A DNA stretch of 64,000 bases, taken from assembly GCF_008123515.1 (NCBI RefSeq), contig NZ_VSSR01000002.1, positions 62,001-126,000 of the forward strand, in the 5' to 3' direction. The notes beneath the pieces were generated by a model. It had not been told where the DNA came from, ran no database searches, and worked only from the letters and a program-made list of their open reading frames with translations. Of this stretch, positions 18,326 through 26,807 are shown in pieces (positions within the stretch are counted from its first letter, which is position 1; every line of letters begins with the position of its first letter). Source of the DNA: Bradyrhizobium cytisi (lineage in GTDB: Bacteria; Pseudomonadota; Alphaproteobacteria; Rhizobiales; Xanthobacteraceae). The translations under genes and the position numbers were made by a program.

Positions 18326-18790
18326 ATGCATCTCATCGTCCGGCCGGTCGCAATGCTCGCCGCTTCAATTCTCGTGCTGTCCCTCGCCAACGGCGCCGCG
18401 ATGGCTGGCAGCGCACAAGAGGAAGCCAATCGCAAAGCGGTGCTGGCCTTCTACGAGAAAGGTCTCAATCAGAAGGATGTCGACGCGGCCCTCACCTATG
18501 TCGGCGACCGATACACCCAACACAATCCGAACGCTGCCGATGGTCCGGAGGGCTTCCGAAAGTTCATCGGCTTCCTGCGTGAGAAGTTCCCGAACTCGCA
18601 CAGCGAGATCAAGCGCTCTTTCGTTGATGGTGACTACGTCATTCTCCACGTTCACGCGGTTCGCGAACCCGGCACCAAAGGCAACGCGATCGTCGACATC
18701 TTCAAGCTCGATAACGGCAAGATCGTCGAGCATTGGGACGTGGTGCAGCCGATCCCGGAGAATCCGGCGAACAACAACACGATGTTCTAG
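18326..18790 (+). CDS. Secreted SnoaL-like (NTF2-fold) protein
   Basis: The 154-residue protein has a signal peptide (about residues 1-28, core MLAASILVLSLANGAAMA) and a SnoaL-like polyketide cyclase/NTF2-fold domain, seen in YVGDRYTQHNPNAADGPEGF and DIFKLDNGKIVEHWDVVQPIP. Secreted members of this family are common and mostly uncharacterised; they may be isomerases, hydrolases or binding proteins. The stop overlaps the convergent gene by 4 nt. The Asp and His positions of the fold (H residues in YTQHNP and VEHWD) are present. Confidence 0.85.
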   Translation: MHLIVRPVAMLAASILVLSLANGAAMAGSAQEEANRKAVLAFYEKGLNQKDVDAALTYVGDRYTQHNPNAADGPEGFRKFIGFLREKFPNSHSEIKRSFVDGDYVILHVHAVREPGTKGNAIVDIFKLDNGKIVEHWDVVQPIPENPANNNTMF

Positions 18791-19461
18791 CTCTTCTTCG
18801 CGATCCAGATCACGTGGCGCGCGCCGCCACCCCTGCCGGTGGCGCGCACACTGACCTCGTTGACGTCGAAACCGGCGCTGCCGAGACGCTTGGTGAATGC
18901 AGGATTGGGTCCCGACGACCAGACACCGAGCACGCCGCCCGGCCGCAATGCCGCCTTCGCCGCCTTCAGCCCGCTTGCGCTGTAGAGCGCGTCATTGCCC
19001 TTTCTCGTCAGCCCTTCCGGCCCGTTGTCGACATCGAGGAGAATGGCGTCGAAAGCCGAGCTCTTCGCCCGGATGATTTCGCCAACATCGGTCTCCCGGA
19101 TGCTCACCCTGGCATCATCGAGACTGTCGCCGAAGACCTCTGACATTGGGCCTCGCGCCCAGGCGACGACCGCAGGCACCAGCTCGGAGACCACGATCTT
19201 CGCCTTAGCTCCGAGCACGGTAAGCGCCGCACGCAACGTAAAGCCCATGCCGAGGCCACCGATGAGGACGACGGGCTTTGCGACGGTCTCGATTCTCTTC
19301 GCCGCGAGCGTCGCGAGCGCGACCTCGGAGCCCGACAGGCGGTTGTTCATCAGCTCGTTGATGCCGAGCTTAATGGAGAACTCTTTGCCGCGCCGCATCA
19401 GGCGAAGCTCCTCGTCGGAGCCGGGGATTTTGGCGGTATCGATCTTTTCCCAGGGAATCAT
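18787..19461 (-). CDS. Spermidine synthase-fold methyltransferase-like protein
   Basis: The 224-residue Rossmann protein is related to polyamine aminopropyltransferases. The cofactor site GGLGMGFTLRAALTVLG, the acidic strand end VSELVPAVVAWA and the catalytic-type LDVDNGPEGLTR are visible. It lacks the long N-terminal beta domain of true spermidine synthases, so a polyamine product is doubtful. It could be an S-adenosylmethionine-dependent enzyme of unknown target. It is convergent with the SnoaL gene and about 30 nt upstream of the P450 stop. Confidence 0.75.
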   Translation of the reverse strand: MIPWEKIDTAKIPGSDEELRLMRRGKEFSIKLGINELMNNRLSGSEVALATLAAKRIETVAKPVVLIGGLGMGFTLRAALTVLGAKAKIVVSELVPAVVAWARGPMSEVFGDSLDDARVSIRETDVGEIIRAKSSAFDAILLDVDNGPEGLTRKGNDALYSASGLKAAKAALRPGGVLGVWSSGPNPAFTKRLGSAGFDVNEVSVRATGRGGGARHVIWIAKKS

Positions 19462-19491
19462 GCGAGAGCTTTAGCACGATCGGACGAACAA

Positions 19492-22400
19492 TCACCCTCC
19501 CGCCCAGACGTCCAGCACATAGCGGCTCTTCGCACCCATCTCCTCGATCCAGCGCGCACCGGCGGCCGTATCGCTGCCGCTCTTCTCGCGATGGATCGCG
19601 ACCAGCGCCGCCTTCACGTCGGGCTCCATGTTGCCGCCGTCGCCACAGACATAGATGATCGCGCCCTGCTCGATCAGCGGCCAGACCTTGTCCTTCTGCG
19701 CGGCAAGCATGTGCTGGACATAGGTCTTCGGTCCGTCCGCGCGCGAGAACGCGGTGAACAGTTCGGTGATGCCGCCGGCCGACAGCGTCTTCAATTCATC
19801 CGCATAGAGAAAATCTTGGTCGGGATGGCGGCAGCCGAACAACAGCATCGCTGAGCCAAGGACGGCCCCCTTGGCTTTACGCGCGGCGCGCTCCTGGAGG
19901 AAGCCGCGGAACGGAGCCAATCCCGTACCCGGACCGATCATGATGATCGGCACGGATGGATCATCCGGGAGCCGGAAGCCGGCCTTGGTCTCTCGCACCG
20001 TCGCGTAGACCGTATCGCCTGTGCGGCGGTTGGCGAGATAGTTCGAGCAAATCCCCTTGTAGGTGCCGCGCCCAGAGGCGGCCAGCCCTTCGACCACGCC
20101 GACCGTGACGCTACAGCGCGTCGGATCGACCGACGGCGAGGACGAGATCGAGTAATAGCGCGGCGCCAGCAGCGAGAGCATTTCCAGATAGACATGGAAC
20201 GGCAATTCGCAGGCGGGATATTCGAGCAGCAGGTCGAACACGGATTTGCGCCTGGCCAAAATCTCGCTGCGATAACGCTCGAGCGGTTCGGCCTCCTCGC
20301 CGGCGAAGGCGAGCAATTTCGGCTTGGTGACGGGGCAACGGGTGTGCTCAGCCATGATCTGGATCTGCTTGCGCGTCGCCACCTGCTGCAACTCGACGAA
20401 CTCGCTGAGCAGACGGCCGACCGACACGGCATCGCCAACAGGCAACTGCGCGCGACGGCCCTCGGCGACCTGAAGCCTGATCTGGTCGGCCGGCAGGAAA
20501 CCGAACCGGCGGGCCACCGAATCAACCAACGTCGGATCGTTGCGTGGAACCACGCTCAAATGGTCGCCGACCCGGTAGGTGACATTAGACGGAAGCTGCA
20601 CCTCGATATGGCGCGTCGAGCGCTCGGACGGATTGGCGCCGGACTTGTTCTGGAGCTCGTCATTGACCAGCACCTTCATCGCCACCGCGCCGCCCTGGGC
20701 CACGATGGTGTTGACGGCGGTCACCGCGACCGGCTCGATCGCGTAGAGCGGATCGTCCTCCGCGGTGCGGGTGAAATTCCAGTCGATGCCGAATTCCTTG
20801 GTCGCAACCTGGGCGGCGGCCGGGAACCACTTCTGGAACTGACCGTCGAGATCGCTGCGCGCGTCGCCCTCGCCGCGCGGATAGACCGCGCGGGCACCAT
20901 GCTTCGACAATTGCTCGTCGATGAACCGTGGCACCGATTGATAGGTTGCGGCCCAGTCGCTGTTGCCACAGCCGAACACGGCGTACCGCACGTTGGCGAA
21001 GGCGTCTCTTGGCAAGTCGTCGCCGAGCCATTTGACGAACTGCGTCGCATTGTCAGGCGGCGCCCCGTTATAGGAGGCGCAGATAATCAGCACGCCGCCG
21101 GCTTGCGGCAGCTTGCCGACGTAGTCGTCGAGCGGCCCGAGGCGCACGGCAAAGCCGTTGATCTCGGCGAGATCGGCCATGCGCGTCGCAAGCTCCTCGG
21201 CCGTGCCGAGGTTGGAGCCGTAAAGAACCAGCATCGGCGTGTTGTGGCCGAGCCGGGTGGTCGGCTGACGTGGTGCCCTCGGCGCAGAAGCCGCCGCCGC
21301 GACCGGGCCGCCATAAGCACCGCGCTCACGATCGGCACGCGGCCGGACCATGATCTTGAAGCCTTCCGGCTTAATCGTCAGCGTTTCCTTCAAGTGCATC
21401 TGATAACGCTGATGGTCGATCAGCCTGAAGCGCTGGAGGATCATGCCGAGCGCGAGCGCGGCTTCATGCATGGCGAAGCCACGGCCGATGCAGGCGCGCT
21501 GGCCGTTGCCGAACGGCTTCCAGGCATTGACCGGCCGCTTGGCTTCGGCTTCCTTGCTGAAATTCTCGGGATCGAAGGCATCAGGGTTGGGCCCCCAGAC
21601 GCTGGGGTCGCGATGCAGCGCCGTCACCAGGATCGTGGTGAATGTGCCTTTCCTGAGCTTGTACTTGCCGCCGCCGATGGTCTCGTCGTTCAGAGGCGAG
21701 ATCCCATAGGCCGGCGCCGGCGGCCACAGCCGCAGCGCTTCTTTCAGGATCTGCGTGACGTAGGAGAGCTGCGTCACCTGCTGGTAGGTCGGCTTGGCAT
21801 TGACGTCCGGACCGAAGACGCGGTCGACCTCGTCATAGGTCTTCTTGAGAATGTCCGGATGCTTGAGCAACGCATAAAGCGTGTAGGACAGCAGGCCGCT
21901 GGTGGTCTCGTGCCCCGCGATCAGGAAAGTGTTGATCTGGTAGCGGATGTTGACGTCATCGAGCTGCTCGCCGGTCGAGCGATCGACGCCGGTCATCATC
22001 GCGGCCAACATGTCCTTCTTGTCATCAATTCCTTCGGCACTCTTGCGGCGCTCGGCGATGATCTCGTCGACCATCTTGTTCATGAAGGCAACGTCTTCGC
22101 CCAACGTCTTCCGCCGCTTCTGCATCCAGAGCTGCTCGAACGGCAGGCCGCGCGTCATCATGATGGTTTCAAGTGAGCGCACCAGCGATTCGACGAAGGG
22201 ATGGTAGTCGCGCCGGTAGAACGAGTTGAAACGGTACTCGAAACCGCACAGGCCGATCGTGTCGAGCGTCAGCGCCGTCATGTCGTGGACGACGTCGATC
22301 TCGTCGTCGGCGTTCAGACGCTCCCATTTGTGGACGAGCTGCTCGGCGATATCGACCATGCTCGGGTGGTAGGACTGCATGGCGCGGTTGCCGAAGGGTT

Positions 22401-22728
22401 GGAGCAGGATGTTGTGCGCCTTGCTCCAGTTCGGCTCCTTGGTATCGGCGGTGAACAGGCCGTCGCCGCCGACCGCGCGCACGCGCCGCAGCGCACCGCG
22501 CACCGTCTTGTCGAATCGTTTTTCATCGGAGAGCTCGTCGACGAGATCGTGTCCGGAGACGACGACGATCGGCGACCCCATCATGTCGAGCCAGAAGATC
22601 GGGCCGAGCTCCTTGGCAAGCCGCGTCAGGTGCTGCACGGGTGCGGCCGAATCCAGCGACAGCATGTTGCCAACCACCGGCTTGGGCGGCGGCTGCGGAA
22701 TCGGGTCCAGACGGTTCTTCGATGACAT
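19492..22728 (-). CDS. Self-sufficient cytochrome P450/NADPH-P450 reductase (CYP102 type)
   Basis: The 1078-residue fusion is homologous to P450 BM3. The P450 domain (1-460) has AGHETTS (271-277), E330-xx-R333 and the heme ligand Cys413 in FGNGQRACIGRG. A linker leads to an FMN flavodoxin domain (about 495-640; LYGSNLGTAEELA), then FAD and NADPH domains (RYYSISSS, GPGTGLAPFRGF, ending YVLDVWAGG). BM3 Phe87 is conserved (Phe92), but the carboxylate-anchoring Arg47 and Tyr51 align with Ser52 and Val56. It probably hydroxylates or epoxidises fatty acids or derivatives. It is the last gene of a five-gene operon. Confidence 0.95.
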   Translation of the reverse strand: MSSKNRLDPIPQPPPKPVVGNMLSLDSAAPVQHLTRLAKELGPIFWLDMMGSPIVVVSGHDLVDELSDEKRFDKTVRGALRRVRAVGGDGLFTADTKEPNWSKAHNILLQPFGNRAMQSYHPSMVDIAEQLVHKWERLNADDEIDVVHDMTALTLDTIGLCGFEYRFNSFYRRDYHPFVESLVRSLETIMMTRGLPFEQLWMQKRRKTLGEDVAFMNKMVDEIIAERRKSAEGIDDKKDMLAAMMTGVDRSTGEQLDDVNIRYQINTFLIAGHETTSGLLSYTLYALLKHPDILKKTYDEVDRVFGPDVNAKPTYQQVTQLSYVTQILKEALRLWPPAPAYGISPLNDETIGGGKYKLRKGTFTTILVTALHRDPSVWGPNPDAFDPENFSKEAEAKRPVNAWKPFGNGQRACIGRGFAMHEAALALGMILQRFRLIDHQRYQMHLKETLTIKPEGFKIMVRPRADRERGAYGGPVAAAASAPRAPRQPTTRLGHNTPMLVLYGSNLGTAEELATRMADLAEINGFAVRLGPLDDYVGKLPQAGGVLIICASYNGAPPDNATQFVKWLGDDLPRDAFANVRYAVFGCGNSDWAATYQSVPRFIDEQLSKHGARAVYPRGEGDARSDLDGQFQKWFPAAAQVATKEFGIDWNFTRTAEDDPLYAIEPVAVTAVNTIVAQGGAVAMKVLVNDELQNKSGANPSERSTRHIEVQLPSNVTYRVGDHLSVVPRNDPTLVDSVARRFGFLPADQIRLQVAEGRRAQLPVGDAVSVGRLLSEFVELQQVATRKQIQIMAEHTRCPVTKPKLLAFAGEEAEPLERYRSEILARRKSVFDLLLEYPACELPFHVYLEMLSLLAPRYYSISSSPSVDPTRCSVTVGVVEGLAASGRGTYKGICSNYLANRRTGDTVYATVRETKAGFRLPDDPSVPIIMIGPGTGLAPFRGFLQERAARKAKGAVLGSAMLLFGCRHPDQDFLYADELKTLSAGGITELFTAFSRADGPKTYVQHMLAAQKDKVWPLIEQGAIIYVCGDGGNMEPDVKAALVAIHREKSGSDTAAGARWIEEMGAKSRYVLDVWAGG

Positions 22729-22742
22729 CGCTACGCTTCCCC

Positions 22743-22756
22743 CGCTCGCAATGACG
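22743..22756. repeat. Half copy of the REP-like palindrome
   Basis: CGCTCGCAATGACG matches the right arm of the palindromes at 14227-14303 and 62979-63102. It occupies most of the gap between the P450 start and the epoxide hydrolase stop. Confidence 0.65.
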
Positions 22757-22758
22757 AG

Positions 22759-23754
22759 CTAGCCAAACCGCCTTCGACGCCATTCGATCAGCTTGGCGCT
22801 GACCTCTTCCGGCTTCTCCTGCTGTGTCCAATGGCCGCTGTCGCGGACCAGATATTTTTCCAGATCGGGAATCAGCTTGTCCATGCCATCAGCGGAAGAC
22901 GGCGGCAACACCGCGTCGTTCTCGGCCATGATCATTAGAGACGGCACGCGCACCGTGTGATCCAGCGCTTCGGAGCGTATCCAGTTGCGCGACATGTTGC
23001 GGTACCAATTGATGCCGCCGGTAAAGCCGGTCCTGGTAAAGTTGTCGACGAACATTTGCTTCTCTTCCGGCGACAGGATCGGTGTGCGCGGATCATGCCT
23101 GGCGTCATAGCCGGCAATCATCTGCGGAAACGCCAGATTGACCCGCGGCGAAGCGCCGACGCCGGCAACCACCTCCTCTGCCGGTGCGTCGGGCGGACGC
23201 GGCGCCGGCTTGCGCATGAACGCATCGAATGTCTGCTCGACGCGGCTACCAAAGATTCTGTCGGGTTCACGCGCTGGATCCTGGAACTGCACGATGTACA
23301 TCTTGTCGCCGAAGCGCGCGCGCAGCAGCTCGATCGGATCGGCCCAGGCACGATTGGTATGAGGCGTGTTGACGCCGACCACCCCAGCAACCCGGTCGAT
23401 GTGCCGCAACGGCATCTGCCAGACGACGAAGCCGCCCCAGTCGTGGCCGACAAAGATTGCCTTGTCGATATTGAGGTGGTCGAGCAGCCCGACGAGGTCA
23501 CCGGTCAGGTGCTCGATGTCGTAGTCCTCGACCGGCTCGGGCCGGTCGGTCGCGCCATAGCCGCGCTGGTCCGGCGCGATCACGCGGATGCCGGCCTCGC
23601 TCAGCGCCTTGATCTGATGGCGCCAGGAGAAGGCGAGCTCTGGCCAGCCGTGGCATAGCACCATCGGGGGCTTATCGGTGACCGGGCCCGCCTCGTAATA
23701 ACCCATGCGGATTCCGTTCGTATGCACGAACTTGAGTGGTGGCATCTCAATCAT
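22759..23754 (-). CDS. Soluble epoxide hydrolase family protein
   Basis: The 331-residue alpha/beta hydrolase has HGWPE (35-39, the HGXP oxyanion motif of epoxide hydrolases) and the nucleophile Asp105 in VGHDWGGFV, followed by a cap domain with aromatic/tyrosine residues (NWYRNM). The acid/base residues lie in AENDAVLPP and SGHWTQQEKPEE. It should open epoxides to vicinal diols. It lies 30 nt upstream of the P450 fusion and 10 nt after the wax synthase. ATG 23754 is the likely start (AGGA 10 nt upstream), with 23745 the alternative. Confidence 0.9.
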   Translation of the reverse strand: MIEMPPLKFVHTNGIRMGYYEAGPVTDKPPMVLCHGWPELAFSWRHQIKALSEAGIRVIAPDQRGYGATDRPEPVEDYDIEHLTGDLVGLLDHLNIDKAIFVGHDWGGFVVWQMPLRHIDRVAGVVGVNTPHTNRAWADPIELLRARFGDKMYIVQFQDPAREPDRIFGSRVEQTFDAFMRKPAPRPPDAPAEEVVAGVGASPRVNLAFPQMIAGYDARHDPRTPILSPEEKQMFVDNFTRTGFTGGINWYRNMSRNWIRSEALDHTVRVPSLMIMAENDAVLPPSSADGMDKLIPDLEKYLVRDSGHWTQQEKPEEVSAKLIEWRRRRFG

Positions 23755-23764
23755 CTCAACATTC

Positions 23765-25315
23765 CTACTCAGCCGCGCCCTTGATGTCGGCCGCGGGCGG
23801 CGCATACGCCGCTTCGAGCGCAGCAAACTCCTCCGGCAGCATGTCGCACATCACCTGCACGTGGGGAATGATGTTGGCGCCGACGATGAAGCCGAAATCG
23901 AGCTGGTCGCGGTAGCTCTGCACGGTGATGTTCAGCGCCTGCCCATGTGTCGAGATCGACACCGGGAAGATGTGCAGCAGCTCGGCACCTGCGGCATAGA
24001 GCGTCTGCCGCGGACCCGGCACGTTGGAGACGGTGATGTTCGCAGCCGGCGGCAGCACATCCGACAGGTCGGAGCGGCTGTAGAGCAGCGCCATGATCTG
24101 GACGATGATCGGTGCGCCCAGCATCGAGATGTTGGAGACCTGCGGCATCAGGGCGCGCAGCGGATGCGACATCTCCTTGGACTTGACCGACTGCGCGATG
24201 ATGGCTTCAAGCCGCGCCTTGGGATCATCGATGTTGGTCGCGATCGAGCAGATCATGCCGAACACCTGGTTGTTGGCCTCGGTGTTGCCCTCCTCACGCA
24301 GCGAGATCGGCACGGCTGCGGTCAGCGATTTCGCCGGCAATGTGGCGTATTGCAGGAGGTAGCGGCGGACCACGCCGGAGGCGAGCGCCAGCACCACGTC
24401 GTTGAGCTTGCCGCCGGCCTGCTTGGCCAGCGCCTTGGATCGCGACAACGAGATCGACACGCCGGCAAAGCTGCGCTCGGACGATATCGACTTGTTGAGC
24501 ATGGTCGGCGGCGACACCATGCTGGCGAGGCTCTCGCGCGACTTCGGATCGGAAATCTTGCCGAGCACGTCGGAAACGCTCTTGACCATGGTCGGGATAT
24601 TGCCGGCAAAGCGTACCGCGCTCTCGATCTGGTACATCGCATTGTCGAACAGGATCGAACCGATGTCGCTCTTGCCGGTGCGCGGCAGTTGAAGATTCTT
24701 CGCGGCCGCCGAGGCATCGAGCGGCTGGGTGAAGAGCTGCTGATAGGAATCGAGCAGGTTCGCCGCGATATCGCGCGGCTCCTGTCCCGGCTTCGATCCG
24801 CCCGTCGGCGGCTCGACCTTTCGCGGGATCGGCGAGATGTCGTAGATCATGTTGGTCAGGGCCGCACCGGCACCGCCGTCGATGGCGGCATGGTGCATCT
24901 TGGAATAAAGCCCAACCTCGTTGTCCTTCATGCCCTCAAACACGTAGAACTCCCAGAGCGGACGAGCACGGTTCAGGAGCTTGGCATGCATCCAGCCGAC
25001 GATGCGCTCGAGCGTGGCGCGGTCGCGCGGCGCCGGCAGGCTGGCACGGAAGATATGGCGGTCGATGTCGAACTGATCGTCCTCGACCCAGGTCGGATGA
25101 TCGATGTCGAGCGGTGCCTTCTCCAGGCGCGCTTTCAGAATCGGCGCGATGTGCAGCCGCGAGACGATCATCGCCTTGAAGTCTTCGAAGAAGTCGCCCT
25201 TGTAATCGTCAGGCAGGCGAAAGATCGCCATGCTGCCGACATGCATCGGCATTTCCGGCGTTTCCAGATAAAGAAACGACGCGTCCAGCGACGACAGCTT
25301 CTTACCGTCAGCCAT
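23765..25315 (-). CDS. Wax ester synthase/acyl-CoA:diacylglycerol acyltransferase
   Basis: The 516-residue WS/DGAT has the catalytic HHxxxDG motif as HHAAIDG (141-147), an N-terminal LSSLDASFLYLETPEMPMHVG block and the C-terminal TVSNVPGPRQTLYAAGAELL (NVPGP) signature. The family esterifies acyl-CoA with long-chain alcohols or diacylglycerol at the membrane or lipid bodies. ATG 25315 has GGAGGG just upstream. It lies between the lipase-like hydrolase and the epoxide hydrolase, which suggests the esters may carry P450-derived hydroxy or diol groups; that link is inference. Confidence 0.93.
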   Translation of the reverse strand: MADGKKLSSLDASFLYLETPEMPMHVGSMAIFRLPDDYKGDFFEDFKAMIVSRLHIAPILKARLEKAPLDIDHPTWVEDDQFDIDRHIFRASLPAPRDRATLERIVGWMHAKLLNRARPLWEFYVFEGMKDNEVGLYSKMHHAAIDGGAGAALTNMIYDISPIPRKVEPPTGGSKPGQEPRDIAANLLDSYQQLFTQPLDASAAAKNLQLPRTGKSDIGSILFDNAMYQIESAVRFAGNIPTMVKSVSDVLGKISDPKSRESLASMVSPPTMLNKSISSERSFAGVSISLSRSKALAKQAGGKLNDVVLALASGVVRRYLLQYATLPAKSLTAAVPISLREEGNTEANNQVFGMICSIATNIDDPKARLEAIIAQSVKSKEMSHPLRALMPQVSNISMLGAPIIVQIMALLYSRSDLSDVLPPAANITVSNVPGPRQTLYAAGAELLHIFPVSISTHGQALNITVQSYRDQLDFGFIVGANIIPHVQVMCDMLPEEFAALEAAYAPPAADIKGAAE

Positions 25316-25362
25316 AGTTCCCTCCGCTCGTATTCGACGGGCGCCTTTGCCGGCGCTTCTCG

Positions 25363-26163
25363 TCAGGCCGATACTGCCTGCTCCGGCGGGGCATATGCAA
25401 TGGCAAACGGACCAGCCCGGTCAAATGGCCAGAACTCCCCCTCCGGTTGCGCCAGGCGATCCGCCACGGCCCACAAGGCAGCCGGGTTCACCCCGAGCCC
25501 GATGTGGCTTGCGAAATGCACCTCGATATTCTCGGCCCGGTCGGAGGGATGTAGCAGGCAAGTCCGCCAATTCACGACGCCGTCCGCGCGCGAATAGATC
25601 GACGTCGCCGGTACCGGAAGATCGCCGGCGATCGCTTCACGCGCTTCCGCAAAATCCTCGACCCGCTCGCCGGACAACGCCTCATAGAGCGCCGTCGCAT
25701 TGGTGGCCCGTACATCATTGGCAAAGGGGCTGCCGAGCGTAATGACATTGCGGACCATCTCGGGCGCCTGGAGCGCGAGATCACGGGCATAGACGCCGCC
25801 GAGGCTCCATCCGACCAGACTGACCTTCCGTCCGCTCGCGGCGTGGATTTCGGTGATGCGAGTGTGCAGGGCTTCCCGCATCCGCGCCAGTCCGCCGAGA
25901 TTGCGGCCCATCCGCCAGGCATGCGCGTCATAGCCGAGCTCGCCGAGATAGCGCCGCATCGGCGCCATCGAGAGATCACTGGCGAGAAAGCCCGGCAGCG
26001 CCAGCACCGGATGGCCGTCGCCCCGGGGCGCGCGCATCAGCAACGGCGACAGCAGGACGCTGGCGTTGAATTCGAGCAGGCTGCGCGCCTCCGCGAGCAG
26101 CAGGCCGAGGCCCGGCCGACGAAGCCGGCCTGAGCCTGGCGCCCCGTCGCGCGCGGTCGGCAT
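25363..26163 (-). CDS. Alpha/beta hydrolase, lipase-like, paralogue of 11951-12721
   Basis: The 266-residue serine hydrolase has LVGWSLGGVYARDLA (Ser120), GDGHPVLALPGFLASD near 48-63 and ITLGSPFANDVRATN. The candidate His lies in FASHIGLGV. It shares long blocks with the hydrolase at 11951-12721, so the two are recent or conserved paralogues. Its ATG shares a base with the stop of the small gene upstream (TAATG). Operon neighbours suggest it acts on acyl esters made by the wax synthase. No signal peptide is evident. Confidence 0.82.
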   Translation of the reverse strand: MPTARDGAPGSGRLRRPGLGLLLAEARSLLEFNASVLLSPLLMRAPRGDGHPVLALPGFLASDLSMAPMRRYLGELGYDAHAWRMGRNLGGLARMREALHTRITEIHAASGRKVSLVGWSLGGVYARDLALQAPEMVRNVITLGSPFANDVRATNATALYEALSGERVEDFAEAREAIAGDLPVPATSIYSRADGVVNWRTCLLHPSDRAENIEVHFASHIGLGVNPAALWAVADRLAQPEGEFWPFDRAGPFAIAYAPPEQAVSA

Positions 26164-26420
26164 TACTTCTTCTTGTCGCTGCTGCGCGGGCCGCCGAGAC
26201 CGGCCATGGTGACGAACATGTCCTGAAACCGCTCGGCGATTTTGGGATCGAAGGTGAACCAGCTCTGGATCAGCGATTCCGGCGAGACCTTGTCGATATT
26301 ACTCAGGACCTGCTGCTGCAGCTTTTCCATGACGGCAACCTGCATCGGCGACACATCCGGCAATCCGAAGAACTGGCGGGCCTCAAGGGGGGTGCAGTCG
26401 ATTTCGATATTAACTTTCAT
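26163..26420 (-). CDS. Small conserved protein, DUF6489-like
   Basis: The 85-residue acidic-then-basic protein starts MKVNIEIDCTPLEARQFFGL, carries a predicted helix with VMEKLQQQV, and ends in a lysine-rich tail. I recall this start from an alphaproteobacterial family of unknown function (DUF6489), but the assignment is from memory. The helix and tail resemble short phasin-like or scaffold proteins. It has a strong ribosome site (GGAGGGG) and is the first gene of the lipid operon, so it may associate with lipid bodies. That role is speculation. Confidence 0.75.
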   Translation of the reverse strand: MKVNIEIDCTPLEARQFFGLPDVSPMQVAVMEKLQQQVLSNIDKVSPESLIQSWFTFDPKIAERFQDMFVTMAGLGGPRSSDKKK

Positions 26421-26807
26421 ATCCCCTCCGGATGAGATTCGAGCGGCGTCACACAGTATCGCCGCGACATGGTGTGCGACGCAAGCGACCTGAGACGAGC
26501 GACCTGAGACGTCGGGTCGGAAACCGGCTTCCGCAATCGGCGGATATGGTCAATCAAATTGTCGGCGCGAATGGCGCCGGCGGGCCGCCCCCGCCCTCAT
26601 TCTCGGGACCCGGCTGGCCGAAAGTCCAATGTCGTCCACGCGGCTCTCGCCGCTAAATTGTTGGTCAGCATTGCTGCAAAGCGGTGCAACTTGGCGCGTT
26701 CCTTGCTGGAATGGCGCTTGCACGGGTCGAGAACTCTGGGCAACATGGATCGATCGGCCCCGCCGAACAACAAAAATGACGGTGCGGGCGAGTGGAGAGG
26801 GTCAAGA
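26421..26807. other. Divergent intergenic region with a tandem 14-bp repeat
   Basis: The 387 nt separate the leftward lipid operon from the rightward peptide transporter operon and should hold both promoters. AGCGACCTGAGACG occurs twice in perfect tandem at 26484-26497 and 26498-26511. No convincing ORF was found; the rightward frame open from 26559 lacks a good start before 26808. No clear -35/-10 pair stands out. Confidence 0.6.

Noticed and set aside
20194..22176. 660-residue open frame on the plus strand
   Set aside because: It is antisense to the P450 fusion, with low-complexity composition and no motif or ribosome site.
26660..26700. TTGCTGCAAAG and GGTGCAACTT as a PhaR-type site
   Set aside because: The arms are short and unevenly spaced and there is no promoter next to them. 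The match is too weak to list.
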